Shown here: piece after piece, positions 7,652-16,178 of the stretch
How the letters are laid out: every line of letters starts with the position of its first letter
Numbering within the stretch: the first letter of the stretch is position 1
Assembly: GCA_963691755.1 (NCBI GenBank)
Contig: OY829366.1
Coordinates: 124,001-188,000 of the forward strand
Direction: 5' to 3'
Source of the DNA: Dinoroseobacter sp013215265
GTDB lineage: Bacteria > Pseudomonadota > Alphaproteobacteria > Rhodobacterales > Rhodobacteraceae
Length of the DNA: 64,000 nucleotides
Notes under the pieces: model-generated
What the model saw: only the letters and a program-made list of their open reading frames with translations
What the model was told of the DNA's origin: nothing
Databases searched by the model: none
Translations under genes and position numbers: made by a program

Positions 7652-8599
7652 TTAGTTCACCCAGCTAAAGAAGCCTTCGGGCGCGCGTGCGCGAAGACGC
7701 GCGGCAATGTCTTCCCCCAAAGCTGCACCGTCCGAAATTAGCGCTCGGCCTTCATCTGCAATCACTTCTGACCCATCCGGCCTCAGAATTTCACCGCGCA
7801 TCCAAATCTCGTCCCCATCAAGGAGTGCGAGACCTGCGATTGGCGTTTCACACGACCCGTCCAACGCGCCAAGGAAGGCACGTTCACACGCCAATTGTTG
7901 TCCCGTAGGCGCATCGTGAATTGCAGCGAGCAACTCGGCCACAAGCGGGTCACTCTGGCGCCGCTCAATTCCAATGGCACCCTGAGCCACTGCTGGCAGG
8001 ATTTCTTCGGGTTCAATCACGCCATGGGGAACGTCGTCCATGCCAAGACGGTTCAGTCCTGCCTTCGCCAAGAACGTCGCCTGCGCGATGCCCTCTTTCA
8101 ATTTCCGCATGCGCGTCTGAACGTTTCCACGAAACTCGACAAGATTAAGGTCAGGACGTCGATGGGCCAACTGCGCCCGACGCCGAAGCGAAGAAGAGCC
8201 GACTGTCGCGCCCTGAGGAAGATCCGCCAATTGCCCACCATCCAAGCTGACAAACGCATCGCGAACATCTTCGCGTGGAAGATAGGTATCCAGCAAAAGT
8301 CCTGCCGGCTGTTCAACGGGCATATCCTTCATGGAGTGCACGGCGATATCGATCTTGCCGGCCAGAAGGTCTTCTTCGATTTCTCGTGTGAACAAACCTT
8401 TGCCGCCGATTTCCCGCAATGACTTATCCTGGATCTGATCCCCAGTGACCTTAATCACCACGATCTCGAAGGCCCCTTCCGGTAAATCAAAGGCCTTAGC
8501 CAAGCGGGCCCGGGTCTCGTGAGCCTGCGCAAGAGCAAGTGGCGAGCCGCGTGTTCCGATACGCAGGGGGTGAGACGGGCTGGGGAGATTACGTTTCAT
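7652..8599 (-). CDS. hemC: Hydroxymethylbilane synthase (porphobilinogen deaminase)
   Basis: This 315-residue protein joins four porphobilinogen units into hydroxymethylbilane in tetrapyrrole synthesis. Visible signatures are RIGTRGSPLALAQA at the N-terminus, IGGKGLFTREIE, AVHSMKDMP, and the dipyrromethane cofactor region around Cys in LDGSCETPIAG. The length is normal. It is divergent from hemE across a 115-base gap containing an inverted repeat (8629-8666). This pairing allows joint control of haem and bacteriochlorophyll precursor flow. Confidence 0.96.
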   Translation of the reverse strand: MKRNLPSPSHPLRIGTRGSPLALAQAHETRARLAKAFDLPEGAFEIVVIKVTGDQIQDKSLREIGGKGLFTREIEEDLLAGKIDIAVHSMKDMPVEQPAGLLLDTYLPREDVRDAFVSLDGGQLADLPQGATVGSSSLRRRAQLAHRRPDLNLVEFRGNVQTRMRKLKEGIAQATFLAKAGLNRLGMDDVPHGVIEPEEILPAVAQGAIGIERRQSDPLVAELLAAIHDAPTGQQLACERAFLGALDGSCETPIAGLALLDGDEIWMRGEILRPDGSEVIADEGRALISDGAALGEDIAARLRARAPEGFFSWVN

Positions 8600-8628
8600 T
8601 CTGTCCTGTCCGTTAGGGCGACTAATGA

Positions 8629-8666
8629 ATTCAGGATTAATTTGCCTGTTGCGCCAAGTCCTGAAT
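8629..8666. promoter_or_regulatory. Inverted repeat between hemC and hemE
   Basis: ATTCAGGA at 8629-8636 is mirrored by TCCTGAAT at 8659-8666, with a 22-base spacer centred in the hemC/hemE divergent promoter region. It could be a regulator site or two half sites, but no known consensus is matched. Confidence 0.35.
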
Positions 8667-8714
8667 CCATGATCTCAACGGTTTAGACAAGACCGAACCT
8701 TTCAGGATGACCAG

Positions 8715-9755
8715 ATGACCCAGTCAAAACTGCTTTTGCGCAGTCTCGCCGGTGAGAAACTACCCGTACCGCCGATCTGGATGATGCGACAAGCAGGCCG
8801 ATATCTGCCCGAATATCGCGCAACGCGCGCAGAAGCCGGTGACTTCCTTTCGCTTTGCTATAATTCCGACCTCGCCACCGAAGTCACATTGCAGCCCATT
8901 CGCCGCTATGGTTTCGATGCGGCCATCCTCTTTGCTGATATCCTCCTGGTACCAGAGGCCCTGGGTGCTGATCTTTGGTTCGTAACCGGCGAAGGCCCAC
9001 GCCTGTCGACGATCACAACACAGGCGGACATGCATAAGATCAAAGGTCCGGACGATATCCATGACCATCTTGCCCCAATTTACCAAACTGTTCGAAACCT
9101 TTCGTCTGCGCTTCCAAATGAAACGACCCTTATTGGTTTTGCCGGTGCGCCGTGGACAGTCGCCACATACATGATCGCGGGGCGCGGAACACCAGATCAA
9201 GGCCCAGCGCACAAGCTGCGTGTTGAAAACCCAGAACTCTTTGATGCGGTGATCGACCGCCTGACAGAAGCGACGATCACATACCTAGACATGCAAGTTC
9301 AGGCCGGTGCCGAGGTCGTAAAGATCTTTGACAGCTGGGCGGGATCCCTGAAAGGTGACGCGTTTACCAAATACGCGCTTGAGCCAACGAAACGTATCAT
9401 CTCAGCATTAAAGGCAAAGCATCCCGATCTGCCCATAATCGCTTTCCCACGCGAAGCAGGCGATGGCTACATTGGCTTTGCCAAGGCGACGGGCGCTGAT
9501 TGTGTGGCAATCGACAATTCGGTCTCAGCCGAATGGGTGGCTCAGAACGTGCAGGTCGACGGCTGCGTTCAAGGAAACCTGAAATCGTCCCATATGGTCA
9601 CGGGCGGGAAGGCTCTGGTTGACGAAACCCGAGCGATTGTACGCGCCTTGTCGAACGGCCCACATATCTTCAATTTAGGTCACGGGATCACGCCAGACGC
9701 GGATCCTGAAAACGTTCAATTGATGATCGACACAGTTCGTGAGAGCCGAGACTAG
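8715..9755 (+). CDS. hemE: Uroporphyrinogen decarboxylase
   Basis: This 346-residue protein decarboxylates the four acetate side chains of uroporphyrinogen III to give coproporphyrinogen III. Signatures are PPIWMMRQAGRYLPEYR near residue 19, the FADIL active-site loop after RYGFDAAI, GFAGAPWTVATYMI, and NLGHGI near the C-terminus. It is divergent from hemC and convergent with hemF, with only 6 bases between the two stops, so three haem genes are grouped here. Confidence 0.97.
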   Translation: MTQSKLLLRSLAGEKLPVPPIWMMRQAGRYLPEYRATRAEAGDFLSLCYNSDLATEVTLQPIRRYGFDAAILFADILLVPEALGADLWFVTGEGPRLSTITTQADMHKIKGPDDIHDHLAPIYQTVRNLSSALPNETTLIGFAGAPWTVATYMIAGRGTPDQGPAHKLRVENPELFDAVIDRLTEATITYLDMQVQAGAEVVKIFDSWAGSLKGDAFTKYALEPTKRIISALKAKHPDLPIIAFPREAGDGYIGFAKATGADCVAIDNSVSAEWVAQNVQVDGCVQGNLKSSHMVTGGKALVDETRAIVRALSNGPHIFNLGHGITPDADPENVQLMIDTVRESRD

Positions 9756-9761
9756 GTGTCG

Positions 9762-10655
9762 TTAGGGCCACTTGGCCTCTGGCGGCAATGACATCAATAC
9801 GGCATCGGGGTTATGACCAGTCTCGAGCCCAAACTTGGTGCCCCGGTCATAAACCAGATTGTATTCGGCATAGAGCCCCCGATGGATGAGCTGGGCTTCT
9901 TTGTCCTGATCGGTCCAGGCCAGATTCCTGTTTTTTTCCGTTACAGGAAGAAACGCAGGCAGAAACGCCCGACCGATATCTCGGGTTAGCGTAAAGTCAG
10001 CATCCCAGTCACCGGTATTCCGATCATCGAAGAACACACCCCCAACGCCCCGCGCACGACCGCGGTGCGGCACAAAAAAGTACTCATCCGCCCAAGCCTT
10101 GTAGTCTGGGTACACCTCAGGGCCATGAGGATCACAGTAGGATTTCAACGCAGTGTGAAACGATGCGGTGTCTTCTTCTTTTTCAAGACACGGATTGAGG
10201 TCCGCACCGCCTCCGAACCACCATGTTTGTGGTGTCCAGAACATACGGGTATTCATATGAACTGCGGGCGTATGGGGGTTTTGCATATGCGCCACCAACG
10301 AAATACCCGATGCCCAGAACCTAGGATCATCTTTCATCCCGGGAATATCTTTGCGCGCAGCCATCGCAGCCACTGCACGCGGCGCAAGCTTGCCATAAAC
10401 CGTTGAGATGTTGACGCCGACCTTTTCGAATACGCGCCCACCACGCATGACGCTCATCTGGCCACCACCTGCGTCAGAGCCGTCTTCGCTGTTACGTTTG
10501 GTTTCAGTCACTTCAAAACGACCTGCCGGACGCGACGCGAATGGACCTTCGGTCTGTGTGTCTTCCAACGCCTCAAACGCGGCAACGATCTCGTCACGCA
10601 ACTGGCGAAACCAACCACTTGCCTGGGCTTTTTTGTCGTCGAATTCAGCGCTCAT
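9762..10655 (-). CDS. hemF: Oxygen-dependent coproporphyrinogen III oxidase
   Basis: This 297-residue protein converts coproporphyrinogen III to protoporphyrinogen IX using O2. Family signatures include RGGRVFEKVGVN, HMNTRMFW, WWFGGGADLNPC, FVPHRGRARGVGGVFFDD and YNLVYDRGTKFGL. HemF implies aerobic haem synthesis; an anaerobic HemN is not in this window. The gene ends 6 bases from the hemE stop, convergently. Confidence 0.96.
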   Translation of the reverse strand: MSAEFDDKKAQASGWFRQLRDEIVAAFEALEDTQTEGPFASRPAGRFEVTETKRNSEDGSDAGGGQMSVMRGGRVFEKVGVNISTVYGKLAPRAVAAMAARKDIPGMKDDPRFWASGISLVAHMQNPHTPAVHMNTRMFWTPQTWWFGGGADLNPCLEKEEDTASFHTALKSYCDPHGPEVYPDYKAWADEYFFVPHRGRARGVGGVFFDDRNTGDWDADFTLTRDIGRAFLPAFLPVTEKNRNLAWTDQDKEAQLIHRGLYAEYNLVYDRGTKFGLETGHNPDAVLMSLPPEAKWP

Positions 10656-10692
10656 TTCTATTCCCGTCGAGATAATTCGTGCGTTGTTTTAA

Positions 10693-11505
10693 CTAGTGCG
10701 CTGGAATAGTCACCGGATCAACCAAAGTTCGTCCACCATCAATGGTGATCACCTGCCCGGTTACGAAACCGGACCCTTCTGATGCAAGAAACTGCACTGC
10801 ATCAGCGACCTCTGCAGGCGACGCTATTCGTGCCATCGGAGTACAATCAAGGATTTCGGTTCGCAGCTCTGCTTGGTCTCGTAACGCGTCCTTCAATGAA
10901 TTCGACATGACACTACCAAATGCGACAGCATTTACGCGAATCCGCTGGTCGGCCAACGCGATAGCAAAAGAGCGTGTCAGCTGATCCAAAGCAGCAGAGC
11001 TGACCGAATACCCCAGAAGATCTGCATGGGTCTGGTGCGATGCGATTGAGCTTAGGTTCACAATTGAACCTACCTGACCTTCTTCACGACCATCATCTTC
11101 GGCCTGTTTGATCATGCGCTTGGCAACCAACTGGCTGAGGCGAAGTGCAGGCAAAAGGTTTTGGGCCAACATCGCTTCGACATTGTCTGCATCCGGCGAC
11201 AACGGGTCTGACACCATAAACTGACGAGACGCATTCACGAGGATATCGACGCGATCAAAGGCATCGACTGTCGCAGACAAAAGGTTTGCAAGGGTCAAGC
11301 GCTCACGCAGGTCACCCGAAAAGTACTCTACCTGCCCCCCTTCAACACTGCTTGCCTCGCCACACTCGGACTCAAGTTTTTCTTCATCTCGGTCGGCAAA
11401 CATTACATTCGCCCCCTGATCCACAAATTGCCGTGCGATTGCCAGACCAACGCCATTTGCGGCGCCAGTGACAATAGCCGTTTTTCCTGCGATCGAGAAT
11501 GACAT
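10693..11505 (-). CDS. SDR-family oxidoreductase
   Basis: This 270-residue short-chain dehydrogenase has the cofactor motif TGAANGVGLAIA near residue 14 and DRDEE after the second strand. Ser of NLSSIAS is followed by the active-site Tyr, seen as YSVSSAALDQL, where the usual YxxxK Lys is replaced by Ala. The C-terminus (FVTGQVITIDGGRTL) is typical of classical SDRs. The missing YxxxK lysine weakens a claim of standard dehydrogenase activity. It lies 37 bases upstream of hemF on the same strand and may be co-transcribed. Its substrate is unknown. Confidence 0.85.
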   Translation of the reverse strand: MSFSIAGKTAIVTGAANGVGLAIARQFVDQGANVMFADRDEEKLESECGEASSVEGGQVEYFSGDLRERLTLANLLSATVDAFDRVDILVNASRQFMVSDPLSPDADNVEAMLAQNLLPALRLSQLVAKRMIKQAEDDGREEGQVGSIVNLSSIASHQTHADLLGYSVSSAALDQLTRSFAIALADQRIRVNAVAFGSVMSNSLKDALRDQAELRTEILDCTPMARIASPAEVADAVQFLASEGSGFVTGQVITIDGGRTLVDPVTIPAH

Positions 11506-11530
11506 TGAAGGTGCTTCCGTCTGCTAGGCG

Positions 11531-12526
11531 TCAATGAGACTGACGCGGTCGGGTTGCGTGAATAACCTTAAATCCGTTTGTCAAAGCGATGGTCTCAACT
11601 TTGGCGAACCCATCGGTAAGCGTGCGCTCGTAAGGTAAATGACGATTCGCTACAAGGGCCAACGTCCCGTTGGGTTTCAGCAGATATTTTGCTCGTGCCA
11701 GAAACATCTGCCCCAAGCTGGGATCAGCCGCTCGCCCAGTATGAAATGGCGGGTTTGTGACGACGAAATCATACGACTTCTTGGCCCCAAACGCCTGTGC
11801 ATCTGCCCAGTGAAATGCGGCCCGGGGGTCTTTAATGTTATGTTTCGCAGCCTCCAAAGCTGCGCGTTCGGCTTCAACAAGATCAAGCCTTTGAACCTTG
11901 GCATGATCCAAAATAGCCCGGGATAAATACCCCCATCCCGCCCCCAAATCACACACGCACCCCTTCAGGTTTGGAAGGTTTTCGGACAACAAGACCGACC
12001 CTTTATCAACGGCCTCAGCCGAAAACATACCAAGCGCCGTAACCCATCCATCTGGCGATTTGGGTGCAGCGTTCTGCCAATTGGTGATCACCGCAGGCAA
12101 GGTTTCAGGACGCACGAATACCAAAAGCTTCCCATGGGACTTGGACAAAACCTCAATGTTTGAAATCTGGGATTTGAGCGCTTTTAACAGGGGCTCTATC
12201 CCATCAGTCTTTTGCCCGTCGACAACCATGACGCCGCCCGGGCTCAACGCATGTAACCCTTGGGCGACTAAATGACGTGCAAAGTCTTTTGCACGCGGGC
12301 AGGTCACGATTGCCATGGCATAGCCGGTGGATGGGTCTCCCGGCATGTTGGCGCCAGTCCTTTCCCACGCCGCATAGGCCGGCGCAAAGCCATGTACGAC
12401 ATCAACCCGATCCACGGGCAGCAGATGTGCAAATTCCGGCGAACAACGCATCACAAGAATGCGCCCACCTGTTGGCAAATCTAACAGCCCATCAGAGAAG
12501 GCAGTCTCTATTCGTGAAATCGTCAT
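11531..12526 (-). CDS. RsmC-like 16S rRNA (guanine-N2) methyltransferase
   Basis: This 331-residue protein has the two-domain layout of RsmC/RlmG. A degenerate N-terminal methyltransferase-like half is followed by an active SAM domain with DLGAGWGYLSRAIL and the N2-guanine motif VVTNPPFHTGR. The family methylates guanine in rRNA. RsmC (m2G1207 of 16S rRNA) is the best guess, but RlmG is not excluded. The gene sits between clpS and the SDR gene on the same strand. A perfect 8-base hairpin overlaps the clpS stop just before its start. Confidence 0.82.
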   Translation of the reverse strand: MTISRIETAFSDGLLDLPTGGRILVMRCSPEFAHLLPVDRVDVVHGFAPAYAAWERTGANMPGDPSTGYAMAIVTCPRAKDFARHLVAQGLHALSPGGVMVVDGQKTDGIEPLLKALKSQISNIEVLSKSHGKLLVFVRPETLPAVITNWQNAAPKSPDGWVTALGMFSAEAVDKGSVLLSENLPNLKGCVCDLGAGWGYLSRAILDHAKVQRLDLVEAERAALEAAKHNIKDPRAAFHWADAQAFGAKKSYDFVVTNPPFHTGRAADPSLGQMFLARAKYLLKPNGTLALVANRHLPYERTLTDGFAKVETIALTNGFKVIHATRPRQSH

Positions 12527-12531
12527 GTCCG

Positions 12532-12550
12532 GAGTAAGGAAACCTTACTC
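12532..12550. promoter_or_regulatory. Perfect hairpin at the clpS stop / rsmC-like 5' region
   Basis: GAGTAAGG and CCTTACTC form an 8-base perfect stem with a 3-base loop, spanning the clpS stop codon and lying 6 bases from the next start. There is no T-run on the coding (minus) strand, so it is not a standard terminator. It may affect coupling between the genes. Confidence 0.35.
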
Positions 12551-12916
12551 TTTCTCCATCATACATTGCAGCGGATGTTGATGACGCCGCGCAAAATCCA
12601 TAACCTGCGTGACCTTTGTCTCAGCGATTTCGTAAGAGAACACACCAACCACAGCGAGACCTTTTTTGTGAACCGTCAACATCAGCTCCACAGACTGTGC
12701 ATGGTTCATACCGAAAAATCGTTCCAGCACCAGAACGACAAATTCCATCGGCGTATAGTCATCATTCAGCAACAAAACCTTATAAAGCGGGGGCTTCTCA
12801 GTTTTGGACTTCGGCTTGGTGACCACAGCGGTATCGTCCTGTGTCCCGTCAGAATCCCCAGGGGGCTTTGCCATATAAATTTCAGCAAGGTCGGCAGAGG
12901 CCATATCGAGATACAT
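12545..12916 (-). CDS. clpS: ATP-dependent Clp protease adaptor ClpS
   Basis: This 123-residue protein has the ClpS core YKVLLLNDDYTPMEFVVLVLERFF, which contains the N-degron pocket residues (Asn-Asp-Asp, Met), followed by AQSVELMLTVHKKG and CMMEKE at the end. ClpS delivers N-end-rule substrates to ClpAP. The core starts at about residue 44, so the first 40 residues are a disordered extension. The start at 12916 has GGGA upstream; later Met codons (12904, 12874) are possible starts. ClpA is not in the window. Confidence 0.93.
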   Translation of the reverse strand: MYLDMASADLAEIYMAKPPGDSDGTQDDTAVVTKPKSKTEKPPLYKVLLLNDDYTPMEFVVLVLERFFGMNHAQSVELMLTVHKKGLAVVGVFSYEIAETKVTQVMDFARRHQHPLQCMMEKE

Positions 12917-13043
12917 TCAGATCCCACAATCCAGAGTTTGAGCAGCGGCGTTTTGGCAATATAAGCCCGATCATGCCACTGAAAAGAGGGCAGGCGCTCA
13001 GATAAAGCTGTATTGCGCTTAATGCATAGGTGAAGGGCGAGAA

Positions 13044-13745
13044 TTGCACACATCGATCACCACTTTGGGCTTCGATGCCGATGACACACTTTGGCACAAC
13101 GAAGAGTTGTTTCAATTGACGCAACAGCGATTCGCCGAATTGCTTGCTGATCATGCACCAAAGGCTCATCTGGAAGCCACGCTGTTAGAAGCGGAGCGGC
13201 GCAATCTGGGACAATACGGTTTTGGGGTAAAAGGCTTTGTTCTTTCAATGATCGAAACCGCGCTCGAGGTCACCGAAGAAAAAGTGCCGGGCAAGGTCAT
13301 TTCCGAGCTGATCTCTGCCGGCCAGGATATGTTGAACCACCCCATAAAGCTTCTGCCTGGCGTCGAAGATACGATCCGGGACCTGGCTCCAGACTTTAAG
13401 ATGGTGGTCATCACCAAGGGCGACCTGCTCGACCAAGAACGCAAGCTGGCCCAATCTGGTCTCGGTGAGTTCTTTGATGGTGTGGAAATCGTCTCAAATA
13501 AAACAAAAGAAATCTATCAATCCGCTTTTGCGCGATATGGCACCGGATCCAAAGCTGCGCTGATGGTCGGCAATTCGATGAAATCAGATGTCATTCCAGC
13601 GATTGAAGCAGGCGCCTGGGGTGTTCATGTCCCCTATGGATTGGAATGGGCTTTGGAAGCCGCTGAACCACCGTCCAAGGCATCTCGTTTTCGCACAATT
13701 CAGGCGCTTAACGCTCTACCATCGCTTCTCAGCGCACTTGGCTAG
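13044..13745 (+). CDS. HAD-superfamily hydrolase
   Basis: This 233-residue protein appears to start at TTG (13044), with GGGCGAG upstream. No ATG lies in frame before the catalytic motif. Motif I is FDADDT (D11 and D13), motif II is VITKGD, motif III Lys is in SNKTKEIY, and motif IV is VGNSMKSDV, where an Asp pairs with the metal. A helical cap lies between motifs I and II, which marks a subfamily I phosphatase such as YjjG or phosphoglycolate-phosphatase relatives. The substrate is unknown. It is divergent from clpS. Confidence 0.87.
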   Translation: MHTSITTLGFDADDTLWHNEELFQLTQQRFAELLADHAPKAHLEATLLEAERRNLGQYGFGVKGFVLSMIETALEVTEEKVPGKVISELISAGQDMLNHPIKLLPGVEDTIRDLAPDFKMVVITKGDLLDQERKLAQSGLGEFFDGVEIVSNKTKEIYQSAFARYGTGSKAALMVGNSMKSDVIPAIEAGAWGVHVPYGLEWALEAAEPPSKASRFRTIQALNALPSLLSALG

Positions 13746-13804
13746 TCGAATTTCAACTTTTTCTGCATTTCCCGCCTTCGCGGATGGCTAATTTCATGAT
13801 AGAG

Positions 13805-13813
13805 TTATCCACA
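13805..13813 (+). promoter_or_regulatory. Perfect DnaA-box sequence upstream of the D,D-carboxypeptidase gene
   Basis: TTATCCACA matches the consensus DnaA box exactly and lies 57 bases before the start at 13870. No second box or AT-rich unwinding region was noticed nearby, so this is not an origin; a regulatory or chance site is more likely. Confidence 0.4.
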
Positions 13814-13869
13814 GATAGAATTTGAGTTCGGCAAACGAACCAATTGGGGCAGAGTAGGAAATCCACGCG

Positions 13870-15336
13870 ATGATCCGTTTTCGGTTATCGGCGATGGCCG
13901 TTGTTAGTATCCTTTACATCTTTTCGGTATTCGCCGGACCAATAAGCGCGGCTCCCTATGCCGCGATGGTTATAGACGCGCGAACGGGCGAGGTTTTGCA
14001 TTCAAGGAACGCAGATGCACGACTTCACCCAGCTTCCCTGACAAAGATGATGACGCTCTACATCGCGTTCGAGGCTGTGCGCCAGGGCGAGATCACACTC
14101 GATACTCGGGTCCGTATCTCGCAGAATGCCGCGAACGAGCCTCCCTCCAAATTGGGATTGCGCGCCGGCCAACGCATTGCTCTGCGCTATCTCATTCGAG
14201 CCTCAGCAGTGAAATCCGCCAATGATGCGGCCACTGCAATCGGCGAAGCAATCTCCGGATCCGAAGCTGCTTTCGCGCGCCGCATGAACCGAACCGCGGT
14301 GGCCTTGGGAATGACCCGTACCAATTTTCGGAACGCGCATGGATTGACCCGAAGCGGTCACCTTTCCACCGCGCGGGATATGACCACCATGGGTCGGCGA
14401 CTGCATTATGACTACCCACAGTATTACAACCTGTTTTCGCGTCTTTCGACCGATACGAGCATGGGTCAGGTCCGCAACACAAACAGACGCGTGCTGAATG
14501 CCTATCGCGGGGCAGATGGTATCAAAACCGGTTATACCAACGCAGCGGGCTGGAACCTTGTGGCTTCCGCACGACGCGGCGATGTACGGATCATTGCGAC
14601 GGTCTTTGGAGGGCGTTCGGGCGCCACGCGAAATGCGCGCGTGATGGAGCTTCTTGATATGGGATTTGCCCGCGCACCCAGCCGGGCTCCCGTACGAACG
14701 CCAGGTTTTCCTGCATACGAAGAACCTCGTGGTCCCTTGGCTGTATCACGTTCGGTTCGCCCTGTTCCTCGTCCAGACCGTTCTGATCCAGAGCAAATGC
14801 TAGCGTTGTCAGAAGGTGTCGCCGATGCGTTGGCCGAAGCCGAGGACGTGGGCAACGAAACACCCTTGCTGCCGGGCACCCGTCCCGCCCCACGCTTGAT
14901 AGCAGAAGGCGACCCCGAACCAGACGCCCCAGTGGCAGCCAACCTGGCTCTCGAAGCAACGGTATCCACCTCGACTGATCCTAACGCACCAACAGCGGTG
15001 GCCTCCGCTGAGGACTCGGGAGCCCGATTTATCACCGTCACATCCTTGGAACCCCCAGCTCCACGTATCATCACCCGCGATATGAGCCCTGCAGCAGGTG
15101 GCTGGAGTGTGCGTGTCGGCGCATTCAATACCCAGCGCGAAGCAGAACACAGGCTTTTGCAAGTCGCGATTCGGGAAATGTCCATGCTCAGCGCAGCGGA
15201 ACGAAAGATTGACCTGCGCAGCGGTCAATTCGAAGCAGAGTTTTCCGGCCTCAGCGAACAGCGCGCAGAATTGACCTGCCGACGCCTGCGCGCGCAATCT
15301 ATTGATTGTGATCCAGTCTCACCAAGTAGCGGCTAA
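13870..15336 (+). CDS. D-alanyl-D-alanine carboxypeptidase (peptidase S11) with C-terminal SPOR domain
   Basis: This 488-residue exported protein has a signal peptide (residues 1-28, ending SAAPYA). The penicillin-binding motifs are S56-x-x-K59 in HPASLTKMM, S116-A-N118, and K219-T-G. It trims the terminal D-Ala from peptidoglycan stem peptides in the periplasm. A long Pro/Ala/Glu-rich linker (about 280-400) joins a C-terminal SPOR-like domain beginning GWSVRVGAFNTQREAEH, which would bind denuded glycan at the division septum. The gene is preceded by a DnaA-box match and ends overlapping a small convergent ORF. Confidence 0.93.
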   Translation: MIRFRLSAMAVVSILYIFSVFAGPISAAPYAAMVIDARTGEVLHSRNADARLHPASLTKMMTLYIAFEAVRQGEITLDTRVRISQNAANEPPSKLGLRAGQRIALRYLIRASAVKSANDAATAIGEAISGSEAAFARRMNRTAVALGMTRTNFRNAHGLTRSGHLSTARDMTTMGRRLHYDYPQYYNLFSRLSTDTSMGQVRNTNRRVLNAYRGADGIKTGYTNAAGWNLVASARRGDVRIIATVFGGRSGATRNARVMELLDMGFARAPSRAPVRTPGFPAYEEPRGPLAVSRSVRPVPRPDRSDPEQMLALSEGVADALAEAEDVGNETPLLPGTRPAPRLIAEGDPEPDAPVAANLALEATVSTSTDPNAPTAVASAEDSGARFITVTSLEPPAPRIITRDMSPAAGGWSVRVGAFNTQREAEHRLLQVAIREMSMLSAAERKIDLRSGQFEAEFSGLSEQRAELTCRRLRAQSIDCDPVSPSSG

Positions 15337-15491
15337 CTCACGGGCATATCATCAGAATCTACGGTCAAAATACGGTTAACATCGCTTCCGGAGGCGTAAT
15401 ACTGCCTTGATTTCAGCGCCTTGAAAAACGCAGCCAAGCTGATGATTCCAAGACCCAAGAGATCCGCGGTCAGATAGCTTGGCACTCTCAT
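15333..15491 (-). CDS. Candidate 52-residue small membrane protein
   Basis: The open frame starts at ATG (complement at 15489-15491) with GAGG eight bases upstream. It overlaps the convergent carboxypeptidase stop by four bases. The product begins MRVPSYLTADLLGLG, has one hydrophobic helix (about residues 9-23), and continues with FFKALKSRQYYASGS and an acidic end. The ribosome site and helix make it plausible; there is no family recognition. It could be a chance ORF. Confidence 0.45.
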   Translation of the reverse strand: MRVPSYLTADLLGLGIISLAAFFKALKSRQYYASGSDVNRILTVDSDDMPVS

Positions 15492-15620
15492 CACGTTTAC
15501 CTCATGCGGATCAAGTTCAATCCTGTCGCAATGGAAGAGACGTCCGTCCCAAGCACAGCGGCCAAATTCCTAACTCATCCGGCAATGCGAGAGGCACAGC
15601 CATAGCAGCGCAATCTGAAC

Positions 15621-16160
15621 CTAGCCCAGATACGGTCTTGCCAGTGCCCATAGGGCGGCATGATGGATCACGGCAATCTCGCCTTCTGACAAGGCTTTCT
15701 CGATCCGCTGCGCGTCCCAACACAGAAGCTCAATCTCTTCAAAACCACCCGGTTCTGGTAGAGAAACAGGCTTGCACCCTCGCGCAAGGAAGTAGTGTCC
15801 GGTCGCGCATCTTTGGTTTCCGTTATCGACAAACTTTCCGAGCGGAATGAGTTCACTCGCATCCAAACCGGCCTCTTCTTTGAGTTCCCGCAATACTGCC
15901 TCGTCTGGGGCTTCGTCCTGATCGATATGCCCGCCCGGAAAACTGATGCACACCTTTCCGGGTCCATGGTGATACTGGCGCGTCACAATGATGCTGCCAT
16001 CTTCCAGAACCGGGACTACGACCGCGAATTCCATAAGATGAACCTGATAGAAGTCCTCAATCACCCGTCCCGGCGCGACCTCGATTGTCTCCTGCGTGAC
16101 ACGCACAAAGGGAGTGCGATCCAAAACAACCTGCTGGTCCAACGTTTTCCAGATATGCAC
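15621..16160 (-). CDS. Nudix hydrolase (ADP-ribose pyrophosphatase type)
   Basis: This 179-residue protein has a full Nudix box, Gly-Gly-His-Ile-x(5)-E...REL-x-EEAG, at about residues 76-98. It hydrolyses nucleoside diphosphates linked to another group, and the length and upstream strands (FAVVVPVLEDGSIIVTRQYHHG) resemble ADP-sugar pyrophosphatases. It lies 18 bases downstream of yejF on the same strand, so it is probably co-transcribed with the transporter, although no functional link is evident. Confidence 0.88.
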   Translation of the reverse strand: MHIWKTLDQQVVLDRTPFVRVTQETIEVAPGRVIEDFYQVHLMEFAVVVPVLEDGSIIVTRQYHHGPGKVCISFPGGHIDQDEAPDEAVLRELKEEAGLDASELIPLGKFVDNGNQRCATGHYFLARGCKPVSLPEPGGFEEIELLCWDAQRIEKALSEGEIAVIHHAALWALARPYLG

Positions 16161-16178
16161 TTGGCGCGCCTCGTTTGG

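Noticed and set aside
13795..13869. Replication origin
   Set aside because: A single DnaA box without clustered boxes, AT-rich element or dnaA/gidA neighbours is not enough.
14532..15185. 217-residue minus-strand ORF inside the carboxypeptidase
   Set aside because: It is a shadow frame of a GC-rich coding region, with no signature of its own. The plus-strand gene has full catalytic motifs.
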